Below, one piece after another: positions 1 through 7,591 of a stretch of DNA of 64,000 nucleotides. Source of the stretch: WTGU01 sp965200925. Lineage in GTDB: Bacteria > Pseudomonadota > Alphaproteobacteria > UBA828. The position numbers were made by a program, and so were the translations under genes. A model generated the notes under the pieces. The model was not told the DNA's origin. It saw nothing but the letters and a program-made list of their open reading frames with translations, and did no database searches. Position 1 is the first letter of the stretch; every line of letters starts with the position of its first letter. The stretch lies in contig OZ241738.1 of assembly GCA_965200925.1 (NCBI GenBank), positions 3,472,001-3,536,000 on the forward strand. Direction: 5' to 3'.

Positions 1-945
1 ATCACCGTGTGGCTGCTTGCCGACGATCGTTCGGTAAGGCTGGTTATGTGGTGGATGACCTGTGTGATTTTGTTGGTTGTCATCGATTGCTTGATGCAAG
101 CTCTTTCGGGGTGGTCCGTTACAGACCAACCGATGCAGGGGAGCCGTCTTACCGGCTTATTGGATCGTCCAAACATCGGTAGTTTTCTTGCCAAGACGGG
201 GTTTCCACTTATGGGTTTATTGCTCTGTACCGATCGTTTCGGATCGTTCCCGCGAAGAGTCTCAATTGTTTCCATTCTCGGATCGCTGATTTTCTTATCG
301 ATTTTATTCACGGGGGAACGTACCATCACATTGCTAACGGTTTTCAGTCTCGTGTTGGTTTTTTCCTTAGTTTTCGTCACCATGCCCCGTTGGAGAGTTC
401 TTATCGCTTCCTTGTCGGCTTTATTGGTTGGCGTGATTATTGCCGTGATTATACTGGAGGGTCGCATCTATCAACGTCTGTTGGATTTAATCGACGATCT
501 ATCGCACTTTCAGGAATCGCCATATGGCCATCTGTTCAGTGCGGCATGGCGGATCTTCATGGATCATCCGCTAACGGGAGTCGGTCTCAAGAATTATCGA
601 GAAGTCTGCGCACATTACACGGAACATTGCCATCCGCATCCGCACAATATCTACCTGGAATTCTTGTCGGAATCGGGCATCGTCGGTTTCTTGTTTTTCG
701 TCGCTTTCGTCGTGATTTTCGTTGTGGAATTCGCACGCAGAGCGATGAGAAACGCGGTCAACCCTGGGGCGGCGGGCTTTTTTGCCGGCGCGCTGTTGAT
801 CAGTCTGTTTCCGTTTGCCGCAACGCAGAGTTACTTTTCGAATTGGCCCGCGATGCTCCTTTGGTACTCCCTCTCTCTCTCCATGGCGGCGGTACGCATC
901 CCGTGGGGAGAGCGGCGAATCGGGGAACGGTTTCCCGATCGATGA
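1..945 (+). CDS. O-antigen ligase / Wzy-type polymerase family protein, 5' truncated by the window edge
   Basis: The reading frame is open from base 1, so the true start lies outside the window. The visible 314 residues are strongly hydrophobic with several membrane segments. Near residues 205-230 they carry the loop signature of the O-antigen ligase/Wzy superfamily (HPHNIYLEFLSESGIVG), where a conserved His and Glu precede a GxxG turn. Family members join or polymerise lipid-linked polysaccharide on the periplasmic face of the inner membrane. A glycosyltransferase follows on the opposite strand, which fits the edge of a surface-polysaccharide locus. Base composition is clearly more AT-rich than the next 60 kb, suggesting transfer. 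Ligase, polymerase and exopolysaccharide roles cannot be separated from sequence alone. Confidence 0.8.
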   Translation: MTVWLLADDRSVRLVMWWMTCVILLVVIDCLMQALSGWSVTDQPMQGSRLTGLLDRPNIGSFLAKTGFPLMGLLLCTDRFGSFPRRVSIVSILGSLIFLSILFTGERTITLLTVFSLVLVFSLVFVTMPRWRVLIASLSALLVGVIIAVIILEGRIYQRLLDLIDDLSHFQESPYGHLFSAAWRIFMDHPLTGVGLKNYREVCAHYTEHCHPHPHNIYLEFLSESGIVGFLFFVAFVVIFVVEFARRAMRNAVNPGAAGFFAGALLISLFPFAATQSYFSNWPAMLLWYSLSLSMAAVRIPWGERRIGERFPDR

Positions 946-973
946 TCCGGCGATTCGCGACCGTCAAGGACTC

Positions 974-2008
974 TCATCGGAAAAGCGTTTCGAACTCGCT
1001 CGCCGCGGTGTCCCAGCTGCGCGACCGGCCGCCGCGGCGGGCGATGTCGCTCGCGGCTCGGAAGGCGTCGTCGTCGGACAGCATGGCGACGGCGTTCTCG
1101 ACGAAGGCGTCGTCATCGCCCGCCAGGAATCCGGATTGCCGGTCCACGAAACGCTCCTTGACGGCGCCGACCGGCCGCGCCACCGCGGGAACGCCGACCG
1201 CCTGCGATTCGGCCAGAGTCGAACAATACATCTCTCGCTCCGAGCCCGGATAGAGATGCACCCGCGCCTGGGCATAGGCCTTTGCCATGTCCCTGTCGCC
1301 GCTCGGCGCCATGATCGTCACGCCGTGCGCGGCGCCCGCCCGCGCCTTGTCGTAGAGCGGCTGGAGGTTTTCGGTCAGCGCTTCGCCCGCCTCGGCGCGC
1401 TTGAACGCGGCCGAATAGACGTGCAGGGCGGCGCCCGGCACCTTCGGGCGGATCCGCCGGGTCCACAGGTCCAGCAGCCAGTCGAGATCGTGCTTCGGGT
1501 GGGTGGTCACGACGGCGACGGGCGGGTCAGCCGGTGCCATCTTCTCGATGCCGCGATACTCCTCGCGGACCCCCGGCGCGATCGACCGGTGATAGACGGA
1601 GTTCGCCCCCGGCGTGTGATAGGCTTGGGACTGGGCGTTGCCCAGGAACACGAGCTTGGCGTCGGTGCGGTCGAGCACCTCACGCACCTGCGGGCGATGG
1701 AGATAATCGGGCGGTCCGGCGACCCAGAGGATGCGCGCGCGGGTGGCCCGGGTGAATTCCAGCAACAGCGGCTTGCGGAAGGCGATCAGCACCTCGGTGA
1801 TCGGCGGCTTGCGACCCTCCCAGTGGATCCAGCTCACGTTCTCGAAACCGAGGCTGTTGGGGCAGCGGCTCACGGCGCGCACCACGTGGCCCTGGCGGGC
1901 GAGCGCCGCGGGCAGGCTGGCGAATGCCTTCTCCGCGCCCCCGACCGGCTGATACGCCGGGGTCATCCCGTTGAACGGGATGGAGTCGTCGACCAGGGTC
2001 ACCAGCAT
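974..2008 (-). CDS. GT4-like family glycosyltransferase
   Basis: A 344-residue protein with a GT-B layout. The N-terminal acceptor half begins MLVTLVDDS and contains PVGGAEKAFASLPAALARQG, typical of glycosyltransferases that start with a Rossmann-like fold. The C-terminal half has SEREMYCSTLAESQAVGVP followed by ARPVGAVKE, the region that binds the nucleotide sugar in GT4 enzymes. It probably transfers a sugar during capsule, LPS or exopolysaccharide assembly at the cytoplasmic membrane. The ATG at 2008 is preferred over the one at 2044 because the fold starts there. It converges on the polysaccharide ligase gene. Donor and acceptor are unknown. Confidence 0.72.
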   Translation of the reverse strand: MLVTLVDDSIPFNGMTPAYQPVGGAEKAFASLPAALARQGHVVRAVSRCPNSLGFENVSWIHWEGRKPPITEVLIAFRKPLLLEFTRATRARILWVAGPPDYLHRPQVREVLDRTDAKLVFLGNAQSQAYHTPGANSVYHRSIAPGVREEYRGIEKMAPADPPVAVVTTHPKHDLDWLLDLWTRRIRPKVPGAALHVYSAAFKRAEAGEALTENLQPLYDKARAGAAHGVTIMAPSGDRDMAKAYAQARVHLYPGSEREMYCSTLAESQAVGVPAVARPVGAVKERFVDRQSGFLAGDDDAFVENAVAMLSDDDAFRAASDIARRGGRSRSWDTAASEFETLFR

Positions 2009-2119
2009 GGTCGGGCTTATAGCCTTGCCCGCCGAGCTTGCCAAGAAAGCCCGCCGGGCACCCGAGGCGCTGACGCTTGTGGGGGGTGCGTTTTGTCGGT
2101 GTTTCGGCGGGCCGCCGTT

Positions 2120-2575
2120 TCACAAGCAGCGGTCGTAACTCTGCAAATCTCCGTCGAGCGACCAGATGCGAACGCGCCGGTTCGGATGGCGCGTGCACGC
2201 GGCCTCCCATGCCTTGATGATCGACAGGTCGCCCATCCCCGTCTTCCTCATGGCGTGATCCGGAAATTCGTCCAGCCATTGCGCGAGGTCCGCCGGCTCC
2301 GGAAGAGGAACCGGAGTCCAGGGCGCCTTGCCCTCCAGGGCCATGCGGACTTGATCACAGAAATGCTCTGCATGGTGTCGGCGCCGCCCGCCGTTCGGGA
2401 GTCTCGCGATGTGGTTGCCGGTCTCGAACAGCGCCGCCATCGGCAAAAGGAGAGAAACTTCCCTTTCCACGAGCTTCTTGAATTCCGCCAGGACGGCATC
2501 CCGATCTTGGTTGCGCCGAGGGACGTCAAGCACGTTGAGCAGCACGGACGTATCGACGATGACGACGTCCGGCAT
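2120..2575 (-). CDS. PIN-like domain nuclease partner of the upstream ATPase
   Basis: About 151 residues with the spacing of acidic residues expected of a PIN-fold metal-dependent nuclease: Asp in VDTSVLLN at the N-terminus, Glu in ALFETGNH, Asp in MGDLSII, and a final SLDGDL. PIN domains usually cut RNA. The ATG at 2575 lies five bases after the stop of the ATPase gene (2581-3888), so translation is probably coupled; an earlier ATG at 2614 would overlap the ATPase and adds no recognisable sequence. No VapB-like antitoxin gene is present, so the ATPase, rather than an antitoxin, is the likely controlling partner. Function as a defence or conflict module is inferred. Confidence 0.68.
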   Translation of the reverse strand: MPDVVIVDTSVLLNVLDVPRRNQDRDAVLAEFKKLVEREVSLLLPMAALFETGNHIARLPNGGRRRHHAEHFCDQVRMALEGKAPWTPVPLPEPADLAQWLDEFPDHAMRKTGMGDLSIIKAWEAACTRHPNRRVRIWSLDGDLQSYDRCL

Positions 2576-2580
2576 CCCGA

Positions 2581-3888
2581 TCAGCCGGCCTGTTGCCGAA
2601 GCTCCGCCAGCCAAGCGCGGGCGTGCCGCTTCCGTTCCTTCGGCCCGGGACGAGTCTTCACGAACCGCTCGATGATCCCGCGCGTCATCAGGCGGCCGAC
2701 CGCGCCTTGCGCGATGAGATCGGGGTAATCCGCAAGATCCGCCAATCGTGTCAAATGGCTGGAGCCGGACTTACGGCCCCGGTAACAGAACACCACATGG
2801 GGCACCGCATCGGTCGGCAAGGCGTCCAGCAGGGCGGGGTTGTGGCTGCTGATGAGAATGCGGAGGTCGCGCTCCTGGGCGGCGCGCGACAGTCGTTCCA
2901 GGAGCCGCCCCGCGCGGCTCGGGTGGACGCCGTTGTCGATTTCCTCGATCACCACCAGACTGCCTTCGGGCGCGGACAGGACGGCGGCGGCCGTCGCCAG
3001 GACGCGGAGCGTGCCGTCGGAGAGCAGCGTCGCATCGTAGGCGTTCTTCTTGCCGCCGAAGGTTTCCGTCAACATGACCATGACCTCGTCGCGTTCGGTC
3101 CCGACGAAACCGATGTTCGCGATGTCCTGCTCCGGCAGGTCTTTGACGAACCGGAGCAATCGGCGGCGGACTTCCTCTCGTTCGCACAGGGCGTGCAGGA
3201 CGCCGGACAGCCCGGCGCCGTCCCCGGCCAACGGGTCGGTCTTGAAGGCATACTTCCGCATGGCCGACGGCCGCGGATCGAGGAACAGGATGGCCGACAA
3301 CATCGTTTGGCATTGCTTCGCGGCTTCGGGGATCGTCTTTTGCGCTTTCTTGTGGCCGTGTGCGAACCGCGCCGGAGTCTGGAGTTGTATCAAGGCCGCC
3401 ATCTGGTCGGTGCAGGTCACGCGCGGTTTCCGGCCGCCGCGCGCGAAGTTGTTGTAAGCAACGGACACGCCTCCTCCGCCTGCTTGCGAAGGCACGGCCT
3501 GGAAGAGCGGGGCTCTCTCGCCGTCCTGGACGAGTTCTTCGCCTGCGACGTGAAGCTCGCCGTCTTCCCGCCTCTCGAGTTCGATCGAGTAGTGGCCCCA
3601 CGAGAGGTCAAACGGTGAGCCTGTCGCTCGACACGAGAGCGAGAACGCGCGCCTGCCTCTGAAGCCGAGATCCCGCACCGTTCCACGCACCGCGCGGTCG
3701 TCCTCCCGCAGGGCATGGCGGATCGATCCGAGCCTGTTGCCCTGGGCGATCCACGACAGAAGGCGCAGAGCCTCGATCGCGTTGCTCTTGCCCGAGGCGT
3801 TCGCGCCGATCAGCACCGTCAGCGGCGCCAGCTTCAGCGTCGCCGCACGATAGCTCTTGAAGCCCTCGATCGTGACGCTGGACAACAT
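2581..3888 (-). CDS. ABC/RecF-like AAA family ATPase (AAA_21 type)
   Basis: A 435-residue ATPase. It has an N-terminal IEGFKSYR strand, Walker A GANASGKS near residue 30, a degenerate signature LLSDGTLRVLA near 290, Walker B LVVIEEIDNGVHPS near 320 and the H-loop SSHNPALLDAL near 350. This is the layout of single-protein ABC ATPases related to RecF, SMC and OLD. Such ATPases are commonly paired with a nuclease in anti-phage or conflict systems such as Septu (PtuA with HNH PtuB). Here the partner is the PIN-like gene immediately downstream. A second, distantly similar pair lies at 41.9-43.7 kb. It is transcribed away from ygfZ across a region holding a perfect inverted repeat. Confidence 0.8.
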   Translation of the reverse strand: MLSSVTIEGFKSYRAATLKLAPLTVLIGANASGKSNAIEALRLLSWIAQGNRLGSIRHALREDDRAVRGTVRDLGFRGRRAFSLSCRATGSPFDLSWGHYSIELERREDGELHVAGEELVQDGERAPLFQAVPSQAGGGGVSVAYNNFARGGRKPRVTCTDQMAALIQLQTPARFAHGHKKAQKTIPEAAKQCQTMLSAILFLDPRPSAMRKYAFKTDPLAGDGAGLSGVLHALCEREEVRRRLLRFVKDLPEQDIANIGFVGTERDEVMVMLTETFGGKKNAYDATLLSDGTLRVLATAAAVLSAPEGSLVVIEEIDNGVHPSRAGRLLERLSRAAQERDLRILISSHNPALLDALPTDAVPHVVFCYRGRKSGSSHLTRLADLADYPDLIAQGAVGRLMTRGIIERFVKTRPGPKERKRHARAWLAELRQQAG

Positions 3889-3939
3889 CTCTCGTTCCCA
3901 TGAACGCGGCGCGGGTCACGCGATTCATTGTGCGCACGC

Positions 3940-3971
3940 CCCGGGCGGACGACAACCGGTTTCCGCCCGGG
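3940..3971. repeat. Perfect 10-bp GC-rich inverted repeat in a divergent intergenic region
   Basis: CCCGGGCGGA (3940-3949) is followed after 12 nt by its exact reverse complement TCCGCCCGGG (3962-3971). The genes on both sides run away from it (ATPase to the left, ygfZ to the right), so a terminator role makes little sense even though the short stretch CTTGCTTTTC follows. An operator for one of the divergent promoters, or a repetitive extragenic palindrome, are the more likely readings. Confidence 0.6.
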
Positions 3972-4035
3972 CGCTTGCTTTTCGGGGCGGGCGTTCCTAG
4001 TGATTCGGAGGGTGTCCGGGATCGATGGGGCGGCG

Positions 4036-4923
4036 ATGGGCCAAAGGCTGTATGTGGCGCTGGAGGGCCGGGGCGTCGTCTCGCTCGGCGGGCCGGAGGC
4101 CGGCGCGTTCCTCCAGGGACTGGTCTCGAACGACGTGGACGGGGTGTCGGACGAGCGCGGCGTCTATGCGGCGCTGTTGACCCCCCAGGGCAAGTTCCTG
4201 CACGACTTCTTCGTACTCAAGCACGGTACCGGCTATCTGCTCGACTGCGAAGGTTCGCGAATCGACGATCTCGGGCGGCGGCTGATGGCGTACAGGCTGC
4301 GCGCCGACGTGGCGCTGGCGAATGCAACGGAGGATTTCCGGGTGACCGCCCTCTTCGGCGCCGGTGCTGAGGCCGTGTTCGACCTGCCGGCGGGCACCGG
4401 CGCCGCCGCGCCGCGCTGGGGCGGGATGGTCATGCGCGACCCCAGGCACCCGGCGTTGGGCCTGCGGGCCGTCCTGCCGCGCGGCCGGGACGAGGCGGCG
4501 TTCGCGGAGCGGGGCTTCGCGCGCGGTGCCTTCGCGGATTACGAGCGCCATCGCCTCGCCCTCGGGACGCCGGATGGCAGCCGCGACATGGCGGTGGGCA
4601 AGGCGACGCTGATGGAATGCGGCTTCGACGCGCTCAACGGCGTCGATTTCGACAAGGGGTGCTATGTCGGCCAGGAGCTGACCGCGCGCACGAAGCATCG
4701 CGGCCTGGTGCGCAAGCGCCTGATGCGGGTCGCGCTCGCCGGGCCGCTGCCGCCGGCGGGCACGCCGGTCATGGCCGGCGGCAAGGAGGCGGGCGAGATG
4801 CGCTCGGGCCTGGACGGTGCGGGGATCGCCCTGCTCCGTCTGGAGCGGGTCTCCGCCGCTGCGGCCCAAGGCATCCCGCTCACGGCCGGCGAAGCCCGCG
4901 TCACGCCGCTCGATCCCCCCTGA
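4036..4923 (+). CDS. ygfZ: YgfZ/GcvT-domain folate-binding protein (Fe-S maintenance)
   Basis: A 295-residue protein with the diagnostic YgfZ motif KGCYVGQE near residue 210, which distinguishes the family from the T-protein of glycine cleavage. The N-terminal part (VALEGRGVVSLGGPEAGAFL) matches the GcvT-like folate-binding fold. In Escherichia coli and mitochondria (IBA57) these proteins use tetrahydrofolate to support assembly or repair of 4Fe-4S enzymes. The ATG at 4036 is preferred because the fold starts at MGQRLYVAL; an upstream extension in the same frame is low-complexity. Its stop lies 22 bases inside the convergent ppdK gene, so the two transcripts overlap. Confidence 0.88.
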   Translation: MGQRLYVALEGRGVVSLGGPEAGAFLQGLVSNDVDGVSDERGVYAALLTPQGKFLHDFFVLKHGTGYLLDCEGSRIDDLGRRLMAYRLRADVALANATEDFRVTALFGAGAEAVFDLPAGTGAAAPRWGGMVMRDPRHPALGLRAVLPRGRDEAAFAERGFARGAFADYERHRLALGTPDGSRDMAVGKATLMECGFDALNGVDFDKGCYVGQELTARTKHRGLVRKRLMRVALAGPLPPAGTPVMAGGKEAGEMRSGLDGAGIALLRLERVSAAAAQGIPLTAGEARVTPLDPP

Positions 4924-7588
4924 CCGAGCCGTCTTCCCGCGCGCGCGCGATGGCGGCCTGGGCCGCCGCGAGCCGCGCGATGGGCACGCGATAGGGCGAG
5001 CAGGAGACGTAGTCGAGGCCCACCTTCTCGAAGAACGCGACCGACGCGGGGTCGCCGCCGTGCTCGCCGCAGACGCCCAATTTGAGGTCGGCACGCACGC
5101 CGCGGCCGCGTTCGACGGCGAGGCCGACCAGCTCGCCGACGCCCTCGCGGTCGATGCTCACGAACGGGTCGCGCACGAGAATCCCGGCCCGCTCGTAGTC
5201 GCCGACGAAGGACGCCGCGTCGTCCCGCGAGATGCCGAACGCCGTCTGCGTGAGGTCGTTGGTGCCGAAGCTGAAGAACGCCGCGCTTTCGGCGATCTCG
5301 CCGGCCCGGAGCGCCGCCCGCGGCAGTTCGATCATGGTGCCGATCGAAAAGGCGGGCGCCGCGCCGGTCTCCGCCGCCACGGCGCGATGCACCGCCTCGA
5401 TCACGCCCTTCAGGATGTCCAGCTCCCGCCGGGTCGCCACCAGCGGGATCATGATCTCGAGCGCCGACGCCTCGCCGCCGGCTTGCACTGCTGCTTCGAA
5501 GATCGCCCGCGCCTGCATCTCGTAGATCTCCGGGTAGGAAATCCCCAAGCGGCACCCGCGGTGGCCCAGCATCGGGTTGGTCTCGCGCAGCTGCGCGATC
5601 CGGGTGCGCAGGACCGCCGCGGCGACGCCCGCGGCGGCGGCCACGCGCGCGATCTCGGCCTCGGAACCGGGCAGGAACTCGTGGAGCGGCGGGTCCAGCA
5701 GGCGGACCGTCACCGGCTTGCCGGCCATGATGCGGAAGAGCGCGGTGAAATCGGCCCGCTGCATCGGCAGCAGTTTGGCGAGCGCCGCCCGTCGCCCGTC
5801 CGCGTCGGCGGCCAGGATCATCTCGCGGACGGCGACGATTCGCGCCTCGTCGAAGAACATGTGCTCGGTGCGGCAGAGCCCGATGCCCTCGGCACCGAAG
5901 CGCAGCGCCGTCTGCGCGTCCTCCGGCGTCTCGGCGTTGGCGCGGACCCGCAGGCGCCGCGTCCGGTCCGCCCACGTCATCAGGGTCGCGAAATCGCCGG
6001 AGAGCGCCGGTTCGACGGTGGGCACCGCCCCCTCGAACAACGCGCCCTCGGCGCCGTCGATCGTGATCACGTCTCCCTCGGCGACGACGCGGTCGCCGAT
6101 GCGGCAGCGTCGCGCCTCCCGGTCGACGCGAATCTCACCGGCGCCCGTGATGCAGGGCCGCCCCATGCCGCGCGCGACGACGGCGGCGTGGCTGGTCATG
6201 CCGCCGCGGCTGGTGACAATGCCCCTGGCCGCGTGCATGCCGTGGATGTCCTCGGGGCTGGTCTCCGCCCGGATCAGGATGACCGCCTCCCCGCGGGCCG
6301 CGCGCTCCTCGGCGCCGGCGGAGTCGAAGACCGCCTTGCCGCAGGCGGCACCGGGCGACGCCGGCAGGCCGCGTGCCAACAGCCGGCGCGGCGCGTCCGG
6401 GTCGAGGGCGGGATGCAGGAGCTGCTCGAGCGCCAGCGGGTCCACCCGCGCGACCGCCTCCTCTTCGCTCACCAGGCCTTGGGCGACCATGTCGACGGCG
6501 ATCTTGAGCGCCGCCTTGGCGGTGCGCTTCCCCGCCCGCGTCTGGAGAATCCAGAGCCTGCCCCGCTGCACCGTGAACTCGATGTCCTGCATGTCGCGGT
6601 AATGGGCCTCGAGCCGGGCCATGATCTCCCGCAACGCGGCGAAGGCGCGCGGCATCGCCCGTTCCATGGACGGCCCCTCGCTTCCGTCGCGCGCGCGCGC
6701 CGCCTCGCTCACCGGACGCGGCGTCCGTATGCCGGCGACCACGTCCTCACCCTGCGCGTTGGCCAGATACTCGCCATAGACGGTGGCCTCGCCGGTCGAC
6801 GGATCGCGCGTGAAGGCGACGCCGCTCGCGCAGTCGTCGCCCATGTTGCCGAACACCATCGCCTGCACCGTGACCGCGGTGCCCCAGTCCGTCGGGATGC
6901 CGTGCAGCTTCCGATAGGTGACGGCGCGGGCGTTCATCCACGAATCGAGGACCGCGCGGATGGCACGCATCAGCTGTTCGCGCGGCGCTTGCGGGAATTC
7001 GCGACCCGCCTCGGCGCGTATCAGCGCCTTGTAATCCACGATCAGGCGGCGCCAGTCCCCGGCCTCCATCTCGGTGTCGAGGAGGTAGCCGCGCGATTCC
7101 TTCGCCCGCTCCAGCAGCTCCTCGAAGGCGCGACTCTCGATGCCGAGAACGACGTCGCCGTACATCTGGATGAACCGGCGGTAGCTGTCGCAGGCGAACC
7201 GCGCGCCGCCGCGTCGGGCGAGCCCCCGCACGGTCTCGTCGTTGAGCCCGAGATTGAGCACGGTGTCCATCATGCCGGGCATCGAGGCGCGGGCGCCCGA
7301 GCGCACGGAGAGCAGCAGCGCGTTCTCCGGATCGCCGAAGCCGGTCTGGGTGATTCCCTCGATATGGCGGAGCCCCGCGTCGATCTCGGAATCGAGGCCG
7401 TCCGGCAGCGCGTGATCGCCGGCGTAATAGGCGTTGCAGAGCGCCGTCGCGATGGTGAAACCGGGCGGGACCGGCAGGCCGAGACCGGCCATTTCCGCGA
7501 GATTGGCCCCCTTGCCGCCGAGCTGGGCGCTCATCCCGGCATGGCCCTCGGCCGCGCCGCCGCCGAAACGGTAAACCCAGTCGCCCAA
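4901..7588 (-). CDS. ppdK: Pyruvate, phosphate dikinase
   Basis: An 895-residue protein, the usual length for PPDK, which interconverts pyruvate, ATP and phosphate with phosphoenolpyruvate, AMP and pyrophosphate. The N-terminal ATP-grasp part contains LGGKGANLAEMAGLGLPVPPG. The swivelling phosphohistidine domain has GGMTSHAAVVARGMGRPC near residue 455. The C-terminal TIM barrel contains GTNDLTQTAFG and ends with the CGEHGGDP segment near the catalytic Cys. It starts four bases after the glyS stop on the same strand, completing the conserved glyQ-glyS-ppdK order of alphaproteobacteria. It probably serves gluconeogenic PEP formation. Confidence 0.95.
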   Translation of the reverse strand: MGDWVYRFGGGAAEGHAGMSAQLGGKGANLAEMAGLGLPVPPGFTIATALCNAYYAGDHALPDGLDSEIDAGLRHIEGITQTGFGDPENALLLSVRSGARASMPGMMDTVLNLGLNDETVRGLARRGGARFACDSYRRFIQMYGDVVLGIESRAFEELLERAKESRGYLLDTEMEAGDWRRLIVDYKALIRAEAGREFPQAPREQLMRAIRAVLDSWMNARAVTYRKLHGIPTDWGTAVTVQAMVFGNMGDDCASGVAFTRDPSTGEATVYGEYLANAQGEDVVAGIRTPRPVSEAARARDGSEGPSMERAMPRAFAALREIMARLEAHYRDMQDIEFTVQRGRLWILQTRAGKRTAKAALKIAVDMVAQGLVSEEEAVARVDPLALEQLLHPALDPDAPRRLLARGLPASPGAACGKAVFDSAGAEERAARGEAVILIRAETSPEDIHGMHAARGIVTSRGGMTSHAAVVARGMGRPCITGAGEIRVDREARRCRIGDRVVAEGDVITIDGAEGALFEGAVPTVEPALSGDFATLMTWADRTRRLRVRANAETPEDAQTALRFGAEGIGLCRTEHMFFDEARIVAVREMILAADADGRRAALAKLLPMQRADFTALFRIMAGKPVTVRLLDPPLHEFLPGSEAEIARVAAAAGVAAAVLRTRIAQLRETNPMLGHRGCRLGISYPEIYEMQARAIFEAAVQAGGEASALEIMIPLVATRRELDILKGVIEAVHRAVAAETGAAPAFSIGTMIELPRAALRAGEIAESAAFFSFGTNDLTQTAFGISRDDAASFVGDYERAGILVRDPFVSIDREGVGELVGLAVERGRGVRADLKLGVCGEHGGDPASVAFFEKVGLDYVSCSPYRVPIARLAAAQAAIARAREDGSVRGDRAA

Positions 7589-7591
7589 GGA

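Noticed and set aside
2120..2575. VapC toxin of a VapBC pair.
   Set aside because: No small antitoxin gene adjoins it; the coupled partner is a 435-residue ATPase.
3940..3971. A rho-independent terminator.
   Set aside because: Both flanking genes are transcribed away from it, and the T-rich tail is weak.
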